Both the position numbers and the translations under genes were made by a program. Source: Daedaleopsis sinensis (Eukaryota > Basidiomycota > Agaricomycetes > Polyporales > Polyporaceae). From it: 64,000 bases of DNA. This document shows positions 40,490-51,974 of the stretch, in pieces. Location of the stretch: assembly GCA_033807695.1 (NCBI GenBank), contig CM066308.1:3038001-3102000 (forward strand), written 5' to 3'. Under the pieces are notes generated by a model. It was given only the letters and a program-made list of their open reading frames with translations. It was not told where the DNA came from and searched no databases. Position 1 is the first letter of the stretch; every line of letters begins with the position of its first letter.

Positions 40490-41871
40490 GCTGTAACGTC
40501 TGAACTAGGTCATAACGGTGAGCCCCAGTCTGATTCTCGAGTAATCACTGCTCACCATTCGACCTTGGGGACGGCGCGGCCAGTTTGGAGGATCCCTACT
40601 AGCCTACTGTCCTGATGCTCTGGTAATCGTGCTAGGGCTGACGCCTGTACAGATCACATCACCGTCTCGTCGACATAACTATTCAAGTTGTCAGAGCTCG
40701 CAGGTACGTCTTGAGTAGCATTTGACACCGCGTCAATGATAGTAGGTCTGATGAGATGTACCTTGCGGCCTAGCATCCGAAAGCGAGTCCAGCGACCAAC
40801 ACACTAGCAGCAGATCGAAGGCCAGCGGAGCTCGGTATACGTAGCCTACGCGGGACACAAGTCAACCCAGTACACTTTCCCGGGCTTAAGTCTTCAAATC
40901 GCTTGGTCGACTCGTAATGTGATTTTTCCCTCGTTGAATCCTGTCCTCAATTATTAATCCCATACTAACTTTGATCTACATGCGGCGCAGTGCGATCGAC
41001 TCGCTACTACACACTACACCGCTTCGTTCGATAATCCCATGTACATGTGCACTACAAGTAGCGCGCCAGTTGGCGTAGGTGACTCTCCTCATTCTTCACG
41101 CCCGCCGAACTGAATAGCCTACAGACCTTCATGTGTCTATAGTCTTTCAATCCGAGCGCACTACGTGCGGCTCAAATCTACACGCATTCGGGACGAGTCC
41201 ACTGTGCATGTCGGTATTTCAATGTCTCACGTTTCCGCAGGTGAATAGATTCGCTACACTTGCTTGGTGTGCCCATCACGTTTGCTACCCTCCTGGTAGG
41301 CGATCGAGAGCAGACATGAGTCTGCGAGAGTCTTTGAGAGGGAGGTACCATCGCCGTTGGGACCGCTCAAGTCTGCTCTACTAGGCTCTCTCTAGCGCTG
41401 TGCGCCGCCCATTCGGGCCGCTCACCGGACCGGGCGAAGCTGATGGTTCAGTCTTGCTTTCTCCTCGATCCCGCCTTTCGAGACTATCTATCTCTCCCTT
41501 CTTTCTAAGTCTACTCAAAGAAATATTGTCCGTTTGGTGACTCATGATTATCGACATCCTTTCCTCTTCTTTACATCTCCCTTTGCTACTTGACCTGAAA
41601 GAGAGTATATGCATGTACTAACGAATGACCTCTACACCACAGCGACGCGACTCTACGACAAAGGATGCAGTACCTTCACTCCACTCCATCACAACTAGCG
41701 CGGTTGAAGAACTTAGAGCAACGGCGGAGAATGGGACCCTAGGCCTTTGTGAGTTAGACGATGATCGTCGACTATAATTGAGCGCATACGCGACTCATCT
41801 TGTCCATTCATCCCCGACGTTGCTTGGCTCGGCTCAGGTTGACAACCACTCACCCCTACTCCGCTTTACCT
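40490..41871. other. no supported gene; upstream region of F-box gene
   Basis: Only short frames were seen. A 46-codon frame from ATG 41625 (MTSTPQRRDSTTKDAV) with a donor GTGAGTTAGA might be a 5' exon of the F-box gene. CT-rich tracts at 41390-41600 could be promoter sequence. Confidence 0.35.
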
Positions 41872-44429
41872 ATGTCCCCTCGCACGCCGTCGTATCTAGG
41901 AAAGAATGGTCACGCCTGCTCTCGCAAGAGACGCAATGTGACTCGTCGTCGTGCAGCTCAAAGGCCCAATCACGAAGCTATCGACGTGCTACCGCGTGGT
42001 GATGTCTGGCGACTATTGCCTGTAGAGATGCAGGGAGAGGTGCGTATCAGTATACCAATCTAAAACATATGTTGTCGTGTTGACACCCTATCCCTAGATT
42101 TATGACCACTTGACTCCCGCCGACCTTCTGTGTCTCTCAAGGGTCTCGAAGGACTTCCACGACTTTTTCGCGGGCCCCAAGAGCGCCCTTCACTGGGCTC
42201 GGGCTCGTCGGAATGACCCTGACGTGCCCCAACGTCCGCCTTGGCTAAGCGAGCTGCAGTTCGCATCGCTATGCTTCGATAAGCATTGCCAGAGGTGCCT
42301 CAAGGTAGATGAGTCCTCCAAGACGCCAATGTGGCATCTTGGCGCACGTTACTGCACGGGTTGCAAGGAGATTCGGTATGCAACGTTACGCCTTCTCATC
42401 CGTTCGAACATGACCTCTGATGTTGGTACTTCTGCGTAGGACTGTTATTTCCCATCCTAAAGAAGGCCTCCTCGGCCTTGGGCGACGGATCGAGAAGATC
42501 CTGCCTTGTCACCACGATAAAGTGACGTCAGGTAAGCAATGTTCGCTAGACTATACCGCAATTGCTGAGGTCCTCTAGGTGGCATCCCTGTCCGCCGTGC
42601 CTTCTTCCACATACATGAGCTCAAAGCGTTGAGCTCGACGCTCGATGCTTGTGCCACTACCGAGCTACGCAACCAAGTACTTGTTGAGAGGCGCACCTTG
42701 ACCGTCGAGTGTAACAAGGTAGGAGGCCTCGTATAATGCAAGCGAAACTAAGCTCTAATGCGCGACCTTTCAGTATACATCACAATGTATTCGCTGGGCG
42801 GCAGCCGTCGAGTTGGCTGAGCGTACTCGTCTAAGGGCAATCAGCAAAATTCGCTACGCAGAGTGAGTAGAGTCGCACCTATACTCTAGTTCGTGGCTTA
42901 AATAGCTTCATAGTATCTTGGCGATCATCCACCAAAGCGGCTATCGCTCGGAGTTCGTCAACCTTGGCATTCACCTTCAGGGACTTTCTCCTGCTCTCCG
43001 TGAATTCGTTCAGAAACCGGAGCCGCTGACCTATGAAGGTCGGTCTTGCTTGTTATACAGACCTGGTCAACTTACTCAATCATCCGGTCTAGACCGGGAG
43101 AATGTGATGCGTTTGTTCCAAGGGGTTCTTATGGAGAATAGAATCTTCGAGCGTCGTCGGCGTCATGTGAATACTATGCTCGACCGTCTGGCCCAAATCG
43201 ACTACGCCCTCGATGACTACCGCAAGAAACCATCCCGCACGCGCGTCGAAGGAGAAGTCTTTCCCTGTGCTATCGATCTTGTCGACATTCCGGCAGTCTA
43301 CCACATGTTGCAGCTCCCCCATGACGTGCACGTCTACTCCTACACCTGGTCTAGGATCATCCCGGAATTCGTACAAAACTGGCAGGTAGTCAGAGAAAAG
43401 GCCCTGCTCGATCTCCTACGTCTCCCTGTCCAACCATCTGCCCCCCAATCGACCCCTCCGCTTCGCACCATGGCGACGCGTTCCATGTCTACCTCGACCC
43501 CTCTCGCACATAACGCCGCCCTCTTTTGGTGCAACGGCTGCAACGCACTTGTTTCCGGCATCGATGCTCAAGCCCATGCCTGCTGTTATCGGTTCGAAGC
43601 AGGATGGGCATCGCTCCATCCCCCCAATATCTACCCTTGGTCTGACGGGCGGTTTTCCCGTATCGTCACGGAGAACGACCCTACTTTGGAGCGAGTCCTA
43701 GCCGTACACGCCAAGGGGTATCGGTCATGGTGCAGCGACACTCTTCGCAGCTGCGCCGACGTAGTCTATGCCTTATGGAATGCTTGCGGTGCCGACCCAT
43801 CTTTTGATGCCTCTAAGGCAACAGTAGAGCGGGAGCGCTTTGCATGCGGTTGTTGCAGCATAGCTGGCAAGGCGATAGCAGTCATGAGCTGGCGCCGTGC
43901 GGTACGTTTTCTCACACGAATGTGGGTCTTATAGTTCTCCGCTCATACACCGCCAGGTACATCACGTCTTCGAGGTGCACGGCGGTGCAAGTGTTCCCTG
44001 GAGAAGGGTCTGCCCCCAGGTGTCGGACAAGGTCAAGCGACTTGAGTACGCCGCACAGAACTCGACGTCATTCGGCGTTGACTCATCCGGCCGGTGGACG
44101 TGTCTCCTGTGCTCCTGGCCCGATTCTCGCATATCCTACCGCTACCAGGATCTCGAGGAACACTTCGACTCCCAGTGAGCTCTTATGCTAAATCCTTTGC
44201 TCCTCGGTTGACTAATCTCCAGACTACAAGGCATCCATATACTGGCGTTCATGACCATTACATACAACTCTCGGCCGACTCGCCAGAGCCCATGCGTCCC
44301 CTTGTAGTGCTCTATGAAGCCGCTCTCGAAGGTGCGGAGCTCGAAGACGCAGTCGGTAGGGTTCAGGATAGTATATCAGAGCACGTAGAAGGTACCTTAC
44401 GATTCCCCAAAAATGTGTGGGTCGGCTGA
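41872..44429 (+). CDS. F-box protein, multi-exon
   Basis: Probable substrate-recognition subunit of an SCF ubiquitin ligase. The start ATG 41872 gives MSPRTPSYLGKNGHACSRKRR, a basic leader. The F-box reads LLPVEMQGE - intron - IYDHLTPADLLCLSRVSKDFHDFF, followed by WARARRNDPDVPQRPPWLSELQ. A zinc-binding-like pair CQRC...YCTGC follows. Later exons: HPKEGLLGLGRRIEK; GIPVRRAFFHIHELKAL; YTSQCIRWAAAVELAERTRLR; a long exon 42909-43914; VHHVFEVHGGAS with CLLCSW; and a final helical exon from an ACTACAAG acceptor (RPLVVLYEAALEGAELED) to the stop at 44429. Each intron has a GT..AG pair, with a branch site where visible. The C-terminal half has Cys pairs (WCNGCNAL, CGCC, CLLC) suggesting further zinc sites. 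This architecture is common in Agaricomycetes. Its target is unknown. Confidence 0.75.
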
Positions 44430-44773
44430 GCCATACGATCCCCTGTGTCCGTTGATCCCTCTGTGGCGCGACAGCCTCTCCTAATTTTCTGTGTCTCCTT
44501 TCGTCTTCCATGTTGATTTTCTTTCGTTCTTAGTTCATACTCCGCTGCTGTGTATAAATATTGTATAGTCACCTTCATAGACTCCGGCAACTTATCATAT
44601 AACTCATGTCAACGAATTCGAACTCCGTTATTGATCGTTGCAAATAGGCGCTTTTCTGATTATCCTCCTCCTCCTCCTCCGTTACTCGTAGCGGCAAGGA
44701 GAAAGGGCTTGATCGATTCACCCCTACTTTATAGCTCTAAGTATGCGTGACTAGGTGAAACCACTGGGTACCG

Positions 44774-46160
44774 ATGACTAGGGCTTCTAGCTTCGAGGAA
44801 CGACAGTCTCGACAGACGTATGTCGCTAGGCCTGAGAAGGCTACCTTACCTGATCCGACCGCCTCTGGGCTAATGTCGACCGACGACTACTGTGAGCTCT
44901 TCCGCAGCATCTCGTGCGTCTTCCTGTTCATTTTTCACTCCGAAGTGCGCACTGACATGATTATCTCCGTTTACTGAGGTTGTACCGACAGGCGTGCTTC
45001 ACCAGGAACAAGCCAACGAACGTCGTAGGAATGGGATCTGGAACATGTACGTCTATTTCTCGACCCTTCTGTCGCCCTGCATTGATCAGCTTCGCACAAA
45101 TCAAGGATGCTCTTGCCACGCTAGTTATCAAATGTTGGCGTTCGCGGGGCCACCGCTGGCACCGCACCGCATAAACGACTCTTCGCGTCTCTCACCTTCG
45201 CGTCTCTCACTATCGCATCCATCGAGACCGGCAGCTCTGCCTTCGCAATGGCTCCTGCAGAAACGCGCCTTCGCGACTGGCATCGTCGTGACATGGAGCT
45301 CGGCCCATCAACGCGCTCTTCGTTGTCATCACACTCTCGGGCCTGATGCAGCTCGTGGTCTAGGTTTCGTCACGACGTACGCCGAGGTGGTGTGTGCCGG
45401 CCGCATTCGCATCTGTGTCTGTGCCTCGCGACTGGATCCGCGCTCGTCTGAGCAGATGGTGTTCGCGGTCCTCTACGACTGCTTCTGCAGCTGCTTCCTC
45501 ACGCTCGTGTGCGCCGTTGCGGCCAAGCCGTACGGTGCCAAGGGGCTCTCCGGCCTTCTGCTGCTCATCAACGCTCCAGATGCGTCCTGGCGGTCTTGCT
45601 CCCGCTCTGCTCCAACTACCCTCCCTCTCGACCCTTCTCGCCCCTCCCGTTCATTCGCGCCTTCTTTGTCCTCGTTCACACAAGGGTCCGTCTCCGGTGT
45701 CCGCGGCAAACTGCGCATCGCTGCACGATATCCGAGTCGCTGACGACCTTCTCATCTCTACTCCCCCGCCATACCGACGCGCGCACACGCACGCACGCAC
45801 GCATACACACAGGCTTCGCAGCGGGAGCGTTGGTCGTGCGCGCCATTCTCGGCGCGACCAGCAACAACTGGCGCATTGTCGCAGCCTACTCGGGCTCCGT
45901 GCAGGTTCTCGGCACGCTCTCCCTGCTCTACGGTACGTCCTACCGTTCATCTCCCGCCTCCCGCCTAGGACGCGTGCTGACTGTTGCTGTGACGTTTATG
46001 CGTGCCAATGTGCGCCCGCCGTTTGCCGTTTGCTGTGTGCCGATTGCTGGCGTCCAGCGCGCTTCAAGCGGCAGCCCAAGCTGTTGGCGGTGTACTCCTC
46101 CTAGTCCACGCGCACAGGCTCAGCTTCGACGTCCGATACGGAATACGTTTGATTTGTATT
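44774..46160 (+). CDS. hypothetical membrane-associated protein, exons unresolved
   Basis: Plus-strand pieces with hydrophobic runs suggest a spliced multi-pass membrane protein: CVFLFIFHSEV at 44900, MVFAVLYDCFCSCFLTLVCAVAAKPYG..LSGLLLLINA at 45450-45570, and GALVVRAILGATSNNWRIVAAYSGSVQVLGTLSLLYG at 45820-45935. The hydrophobic pieces lie in different frames. A CA/CG microsatellite (ACGC repeats, 45783-45812) lies between two of them and is presumably intronic. I could not define splice sites or a family. Confidence 0.3.
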
Positions 46161-46649
46161 GTTAAGAGTTCGTCGACCCTAGTGCGGAGGACACTTCTTC
46201 GTACCGGACTCGCACCAGCTGTCGATGCAATATGAGCCCACAGTAATTGCCCGTCGCGCACTTTTATCTGACCTTAGAAAAGGTGATTAGATCTGCAATT
46301 GCATCAACAAGGGACTATACTACAGGCTATGATAGTGGCTCTAACACGTTACTAGGAGTATACAGCAGCGGAACGGTACAGTACTGATGACATCAACGTC
46401 ATGTACAGCAGAGAGTCTATGATACAATCAAGATCTTGGATTATCCAGTAGCTGAGTACGCGTAAGATAGTCATTGCCAAGCATCAAGGACGACGAGCAT
46501 GCAAGAAGAAAAGTCGACAAGATCTGAGTTACAACAACTCAGTAGAGTCAAGATTTGTCAGCAGCCACACTTCAAGCTTCAGGACCGAGCAAGGAGGAGG
46601 GAGTTGTGGAGTTATGTGGAGGCGCAAATCGCCCGCTAATAAGGGGTGG
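46161..46649. other. intergenic
   Basis: AT-richer sequence without coding frames or recognised repeats. Confidence 0.4.
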
Positions 46650-47399
46650 TCATATCCTAGCCAACGGATGCATCGTTAGCATGACTGTAAGTCGAACGAA
46701 GGCTACAGCACGTACCATATAATGCTCATTACCGTCATACCACCACATCGGCTCTGCTTCGTATCCACGCTGAGCGGAGAACGTGCACTCCTCGATCGCC
46801 GCGTGGCGCGTTGGAGGACGGTCAACTCGACCAGATGTCCCGGGACCTTGAGGAACGATGACGGATGTGCTAGCCTCGGCGATGGGGGTGCTGGCCGGGA
46901 CGGGTGTGATGGCAGCGGCGCCGATGGACTTGTCGGCGACAACGACGGACGTACTGGCGGCGGCGAGGGACGTGCTTGTCGCAGTGATGGACGTTCTGGC
47001 ATCGGGGAGACACGTGCCCACGTCATTGACCACCTCATGAAGTCCAGAAGCGTCGAGAGGGTTGATCCCGGATGTGGGAGCATCGTCTGCAGCTGAGACT
47101 GCTTGCTGCATAACAGGGTCCCGCTCAACCTGGGATAGGCGGCCATCTTTGAGCCCATGGTCGTGGGGGCGGTCGTCGCAGATAACGTGCACTTGAAGAC
47201 GGGCACTGTGGTCAGAGACGCGGCTATCGTCGCAGACATGGGATTCGGGGGCATTGAGTTTGTTAGGATCGTTATGGGTGGCGTGCTGAAGATGAACGCA
47301 GATGTGAAGATCTCGAGTGATACTTGTGTAAGGGGAGGAGTCGTAGCCTTGGTCCATGCAGCCTAATGGATCTCGATTTAAGTCGATTCGCAGATGCAC
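46650..47399 (-). CDS. hypothetical protein with Thr/Ser/Ala/Val repeats
   Basis: A minus-strand frame of 249 codons. The middle (about residues 130-185) is built from imperfect 7-8 residue units of the type (T/S)S(I/L/V)-x-x-A-S-T (TSITATSTSLAAASTSVVVADKS...). The C-terminal third is more globular (WWYDGNEHYMVRAVAFVRL). The upstream part is His/Asp-rich. The repeats are visible in DNA as GACGxxCTGGC-like units at 46870-47010. It may be a disordered, extracellular-like or nuclear low-complexity protein; no domain recognised. The end may be a donor around residue 230. Confidence 0.35.
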   Translation of the reverse strand: MHLRIDLNRDPLGCMDQGYDSSPYTSITRDLHICVHLQHATHNDPNKLNAPESHVCDDSRVSDHSARLQVHVICDDRPHDHGLKDGRLSQVERDPVMQQAVSAADDAPTSGINPLDASGLHEVVNDVGTCLPDARTSITATSTSLAAASTSVVVADKSIGAAAITPVPASTPIAEASTSVIVPQGPGTSGRVDRPPTRHAAIEECTFSAQRGYEAEPMWWYDGNEHYMVRAVAFVRLTVMLTMHPLARI

Positions 47400-47950
47400 G
47401 TTGCGAGCACAAATGTTGAGTTTGCAAGTCAGAAGGTGATCGTCATGGGGGATGGTGACTCTGCTGGCGCTGCGGAGATGGGTATCAACATGAACATCGC
47501 AGTCGGCCCTCTCTACAAGGTCAGGCGCGACGTCGTCGTTGGAGCCAGTCTTATTCGAGTCGTGAACCTGTTCAGAATGCTGTGAGAAGGCTCAGCGACG
47601 ACTGATTATCGCAATGAGGAGGCTCACCATCACTATAGGAGGGATTGGAGAATAGAGAGTCCTAGGCGACGTTGGAGTTGGAGGGAAAGAAGAGGAATCG
47701 AAATATTTTGAGCATATACCAGAGGGCGGAAAGAGGAATGGGAAAGCCTGCTAGCTAGGCGGGGTGATGAGGGGAGGAGGGAGAGAGAGAATACGCCATT
47801 CCAAACGGCAACTTCCACAAAGTTTGATGCACCTCGCCTCATAGCTGCCCCAGGAGGATTGGGCAACGTTAGGCAGCATCCGAGATAATCGTCGGTGCGG
47901 GGCGCCCGTTGGAAGGGCGGGTGAACGCCCGTGGTCCGTGGTCCCTGATG
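47400..47950. other. no supported gene
   Basis: Short overlapping frames only (47394-47585 plus, 47633-47866 minus). GA-rich tract at 47670-47800. Confidence 0.35.
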
Positions 47951-48121
47951 TACCAGCGCCTATCGCATTGAGGAGGCCAGGCGGACCAGCGCCTCGGGCT
48001 AGGGGGTGCCGGAAGGACTAGCGCCTAACTCCCCTGGAAGAACCACCGCCTATAAACCGTCTTGAGGGTGCCCGAAGGACCAGCGCCTAGACTATTGAGG
48101 GTGCTCGATGTGCCAGCGCTT
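47951..48121. repeat. six-copy spaced repeat (GGACCAGCGCCT)
   Basis: Copies of ACCAGCGCCT or one-base variants start at 47951, 47983, 48015, 48040, 48077 and 48110, mostly 32-37 nt apart (one 25). The spacers share GAGGGTG(C)CxxxAGG-like pieces, so this is a decayed tandem repeat of about 32 nt. No associated protein genes suggest any CRISPR relation. Confidence 0.65.
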
Positions 48122-49760
48122 GATGCATATGCTTTGGGTTGAGGAAGCGACCACAGCGCAATGGTCAAGGCAATGTTGGAGTGCACTCTGAGTCCCAAGA
48201 GTGTCCCAAGGTATGTGGAAATTGTAGCGAATGTCGTGCTCCGCCTTCTTTCTTCCCTGGAGCCCCTTCATTACAGCATGAAACTGCTCGCTGTGGTCGG
48301 TATCATGGCAATGGGATATTAACCTGGGAACAGAATATTTCACTCACGCATTCTCGGCGGCCTTGCCCCAACTAGTGATGACGGAACCTTAAAAGTTAGT
48401 CAAACGGAAACGACGGGAACCTTCCCCAGTGATTAATTCCTCCCTCGCGTTGATCTATGTGGATCGTGAAATGCCTGCAGCTACTCCCCCTCTGCAGACC
48501 GTTTCATTGCTCAGTACGGAGGGGAACCGGCCAGATATCGCTAGACGCATTGCTGAACAAATCAGTAGGACTACGATATGACTAGGTTCATTCATAGGAT
48601 ATCCTACACCCTGCCCATTCCTCACGACGAACTTTGCGACTTCGCCATACATAGCTATAGCTAGCGGAGTGATATGAGATGGAGGACATCGGCATCCTTG
48701 GCCTTTGAACGCACTCGCACTGTTCGAGCTCTGGCCCTTCACCCGCCGCGCGATCATCCCCACGGACGTGCTGTAGCACATATTGCCCTCGAAGCAGCAG
48801 TAATTGCACGTCGAGATGATGTCGTATGAGAGGTGAGAGTGTTGGGGCTCGTGAGATGGGCTGAGGCAGCTGGACGAGAACAGGAAGCAGCGCTCAGCAC
48901 CGGTGGCATGTCCGTTCAGAGATGCGGCGAGGCCAGCATGAGGGAAGTTGAAGGAGCAGGCAAGGGGCAGGAGTCATGACAGTGGGGTCAGGGCAGGTTG
49001 AGGGCAGGAGTCACGATCTCCGAGCGTCGGACTCGGACGGCATACGGAAGAAAGCGGACTCAACCGCCCGAATTACCGCGAGCCCGGACCCCTGCCCGAA
49101 TCTGCCCGACCTCAACATGCGAAGTGGTCGCTAATGTGGCTTTAAGACTTTTAAGTGCGTACTTACTAGTAGTACTTCGTGGTCGTCCGTGATGTGCAAA
49201 AACCTGGGCTCGTCATGACAACTTGGCGCTATCTGAGGAATATGTACTTAAGTACGCACACTCAGATCCCACAGTTAGGTCATTCGAAAAGGCGAGTGCA
49301 GTAGGGAGAGGACTCCTTCCAGAGAAACCTGCGCTGAAGAGGTAGGGCCGCGGATGAGGTCAGACGTTTGGAAACATGGGAGCATCACGACATTCGCGGG
49401 ATGGGAGCAGAGGGAATCAGCAAAGTAGGTTGCGGCGCGAGATAACGCGTGAGGGCAATGGTTCGCGCTACTTCACGCCGGGCGACGTCATGGCGCTTTT
49501 GGAGGTGCCGGTAGGGCGTCCAATCTCTGAATGTCGTCGTTATTGCTGGAAATAGCGGGATACGGTTCTGACTTACCTGAGGGTTGTGTGCGATGCTGTA
49601 TATTCAACGCCAACCTCTTGCATAGTTTGGCAAAGACGGATCTTTTGACCTTGCATAACCTGACTCGGCCAGTGGGACCTGAGGAATCCAGCCACCCTGC
49701 GGCGGCAGCCTATGGACCTGGTGTACGCAAAGATCCACGAAGGCGTGGCTTGTCTCGTGC
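48122..49760. other. no supported gene
   Basis: Frames on both strands (48139-48375, 48455-48781 minus, 48998-49192) are short and unremarkable. GGCAGGAGTCA-like phrases recur at 48968-48976 and 49004-49012. Confidence 0.35.
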
Positions 49761-49857
49761 CCAGACGTACTGTGTGTACCGCCCGCACCCCACCACCGCG
49801 CCGGGGGTCTGTGTAGCCGGCGCGGTGGGGTGCGGGCGGTACACACAGTACGTCTGG
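49761..49857. repeat. 41-bp near-perfect inverted repeat (long hairpin)
   Basis: The left arm 49761-49804 and right arm 49817-49857 are complementary over 41 bp, with only a 3-nt bulge (an extra CAC in the left arm) and a 12-nt loop (GGGTCTGTGTAG). The stem is GC-rich. It lies outside any confident gene. It could be a recently formed palindrome, a foldback/MITE remnant or a structured RNA; the loop is too short for a typical inserted element. Confidence 0.85.
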
Positions 49858-50471
49858 AAACAACAGCGTGACGCGCACCTGCAGTGGATCCAATAGACTT
49901 AGAAGATCTGCTGGATCTGCGTAATAAACTCACCTGCTTTTGACCACTACAGTACAATGTTCCGAACTAGGAGTCGCTGATAAGTGGCATCTGGTAGCCG
50001 ATGACCACACGAGAGACCATGATCAGCACAGTTGTGCAGGCGCTAACAGTGAGGAATAATACCGTCACTGGTATTTAATACGGTCGAGATCCAGCACACG
50101 TGGCACGTGGCGCGTCGGGTTCCCGCGCCGTCTATGTTCCACAGACCTCCTCCTCCTCCTTCTCCACCTGCCGTTTAACGTTGTTCAAAATTCTAAACTT
50201 CAATGCTACGGTTTGCGTCTTCAATCACTCTGTCTACTACAAAGTATGGCGCCTCAATCAACTCGTGTATCTCGCTCCATGAAGTACTCGCATGGCTGAG
50301 AGTTGGGTGTTCCTTTGTCTCGCATAGCGCCAAATCGCGAATCCAACGTGTTGCGAGTGGCACAACCCTCTATAAACCCCTGGTCGCGCGCCCTCTCTCA
50401 CCGCGATTCTCTCACCGCGCTTCTCTGTAGTCGACGCTCTCGGAAGGCAACTGCGAAATCTCCACGCCGCC
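49858..50471. other. upstream region of gene at 50472
   Basis: No convincing exon. A CT-rich run (CCTCCTCCTCCTCC) occurs at 50146-50160 and a CTATAAA-like TATA at 50371, about 100 nt before the ATG, which is a plausible core promoter. Confidence 0.4.
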
Positions 50472-51926
50472 ATGGCAGAATCTGTTCACAACTACAGTCA
50501 GCAACCAGCGACCACGCCATCCTTACCCTCCGCCGCTCTTCGCGACGAACCCAAAGACGACCAGGTAAGTCCTTCGTCTTCTTTTTACTGCAACACGTCA
50601 ATGATACACTCGTTCAGGTCAGTCAAGGCGAAATCGACGTAGGGAGTACCCTCGACTCCCCCCTTCTCGACGAAATGCCCGCCCATCAGGTTCAGCAGCA
50701 ATCCCTCATCGCCTCCGTCGTCTCACGCTCTGCGCTCTTCTTACGATTCGTGTGCGTCACCGCGACCGCGGTCGTGTCATCTCTCCAATATCCCGTCGCT
50801 CTCACCATGGCGCTGTACCTCACCATCGTCGCGATCAACCACATTGTATACTCCATTCCTCTCAGTGAGCACACCACGGCGCTCTGCATCGTCATGCCTA
50901 GGCTGTCGGCCTGCCGAACCACCGCTGCTGGCGATGTTGCCTTCCCATCCCCCACTCCTCCCGTCTCCGATCAGGTTGTCCTCGATTACGCTGCTGCGCC
51001 CATGGATCAGCACGACTTCACTAGTCTTTTCGCGCTGCAGAGCCGCATGCTCGACCAGCTCCTAGCGCATTCCACGTCAGGCTACGATATGGCTCTTTCA
51101 ATGAAGCAGGCAGAACTAGCAGTGAAGGACCTCGCCGTAGTCTTGCAAGCTAGCAACTTCTCGGCCAAGGACGCTCTCGCAGGTGCCCTAGACGACTTCG
51201 TCACCGAAGCGAAGTCCGTTGGACGCGATTTGCAACATCTGTCAGCCAAGCTAGACGGTGCTGTTGATACGTATGTGCCTACTCAGATATGAAATGGTCG
51301 ACCGGATGGCTAACGCACTGAACAACAGGGTGATTGCCTATAACGAGTACGCCCTACGCATCCTTACCGTCACGCGCCAGGGTTCCAGCGCAGCCGGCGC
51401 GCACAGCATCTCGGGACTCGCCTTCCGGTCGGCGATGAACCTGCTAGCGTCCGAGGTCATACAAGTTCACGGCCAGGCTATCGCTGCCACCGACGCTCTC
51501 GACATGCTCGAGGAGCGTCTGTCTGACATAGGCAGGATATGCCTGCTGGAATCCTTCGTACACAGCGCCTCTACGGAAAGTCTCTTATCAGAGCTCTGGA
51601 CGTCCCTCGGCGGTAACAGGGCCAAGCTCTCCCAACTCACTCACCAAGCGATCATCTTGCGTAACATGAACTGGGTCAGAAGCATATCCACCGCGTATGT
51701 CATCGCGACCACGGAAACCCTTCTAGCTCTTCAGGCTGAGCTTGCTGAGCTCGGAAACAAGCTCCGTGCCTCGCAGCTGCCCGGCAATATGCTTCCGATG
51801 GAGGTACACATCGCTAGTCTCGAGCGCGGTGTGCGACGGCTGTACGAGGAAAGAGTGCAAGCTCGGCGTGACAGGCGAAACTTCCTGAAGGTCGCCACTC
51901 AGGATCCGCAGGATGGTGGCATGTAG
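50472..51926 (+). CDS. hypothetical membrane-anchored helical protein, 447 aa
   Basis: Three exons join in phase: 50472-50564, 50618-51270 and 51329-51926 (introns of 53 and 58 nt), encoding 447 residues. The start ATG is in GCCATGG context. After a polar N-terminus come two close hydrophobic spans (SALFLRFVCVTATAVVSSL and VALTMALYLTIVAINHIVYSI, about residues 78-120). A long, mostly alpha-helical region with heptad-like spacing follows (ALSMKQAELAVKDLAVVLQ, LQAELAELGNKLR) and a basic C-terminus (RRLYEERVQARRDRRNFLK). A cryptic donor after the second span (CTCAGTGAGC) could mark an extra intron. The function is unknown; an organisation of membrane segment plus coiled coil recurs in the genes at 55560 and 57886. 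Confidence 0.65.
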
Positions 51927-51935
51927 TCGGTGGAC

Positions 51936-51974
51936 GGGAGGCGGGAGGCGGGAGGCGGGAGGCGGGAGGCGGGA
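51936..51974. repeat. 7-nt minisatellite (GGGAGGC)5.6
   Basis: Five full GGGAGGC units plus GGGA start 9 nt after the stop codon of the preceding gene, so within its probable 3' untranslated region. Confidence 0.9.

Noticed and set aside
47951..48121. CRISPR-like spaced repeat
   Set aside because: The core is short and degenerate, spacers share sequence, the genome is eukaryotic and no cas genes occur.
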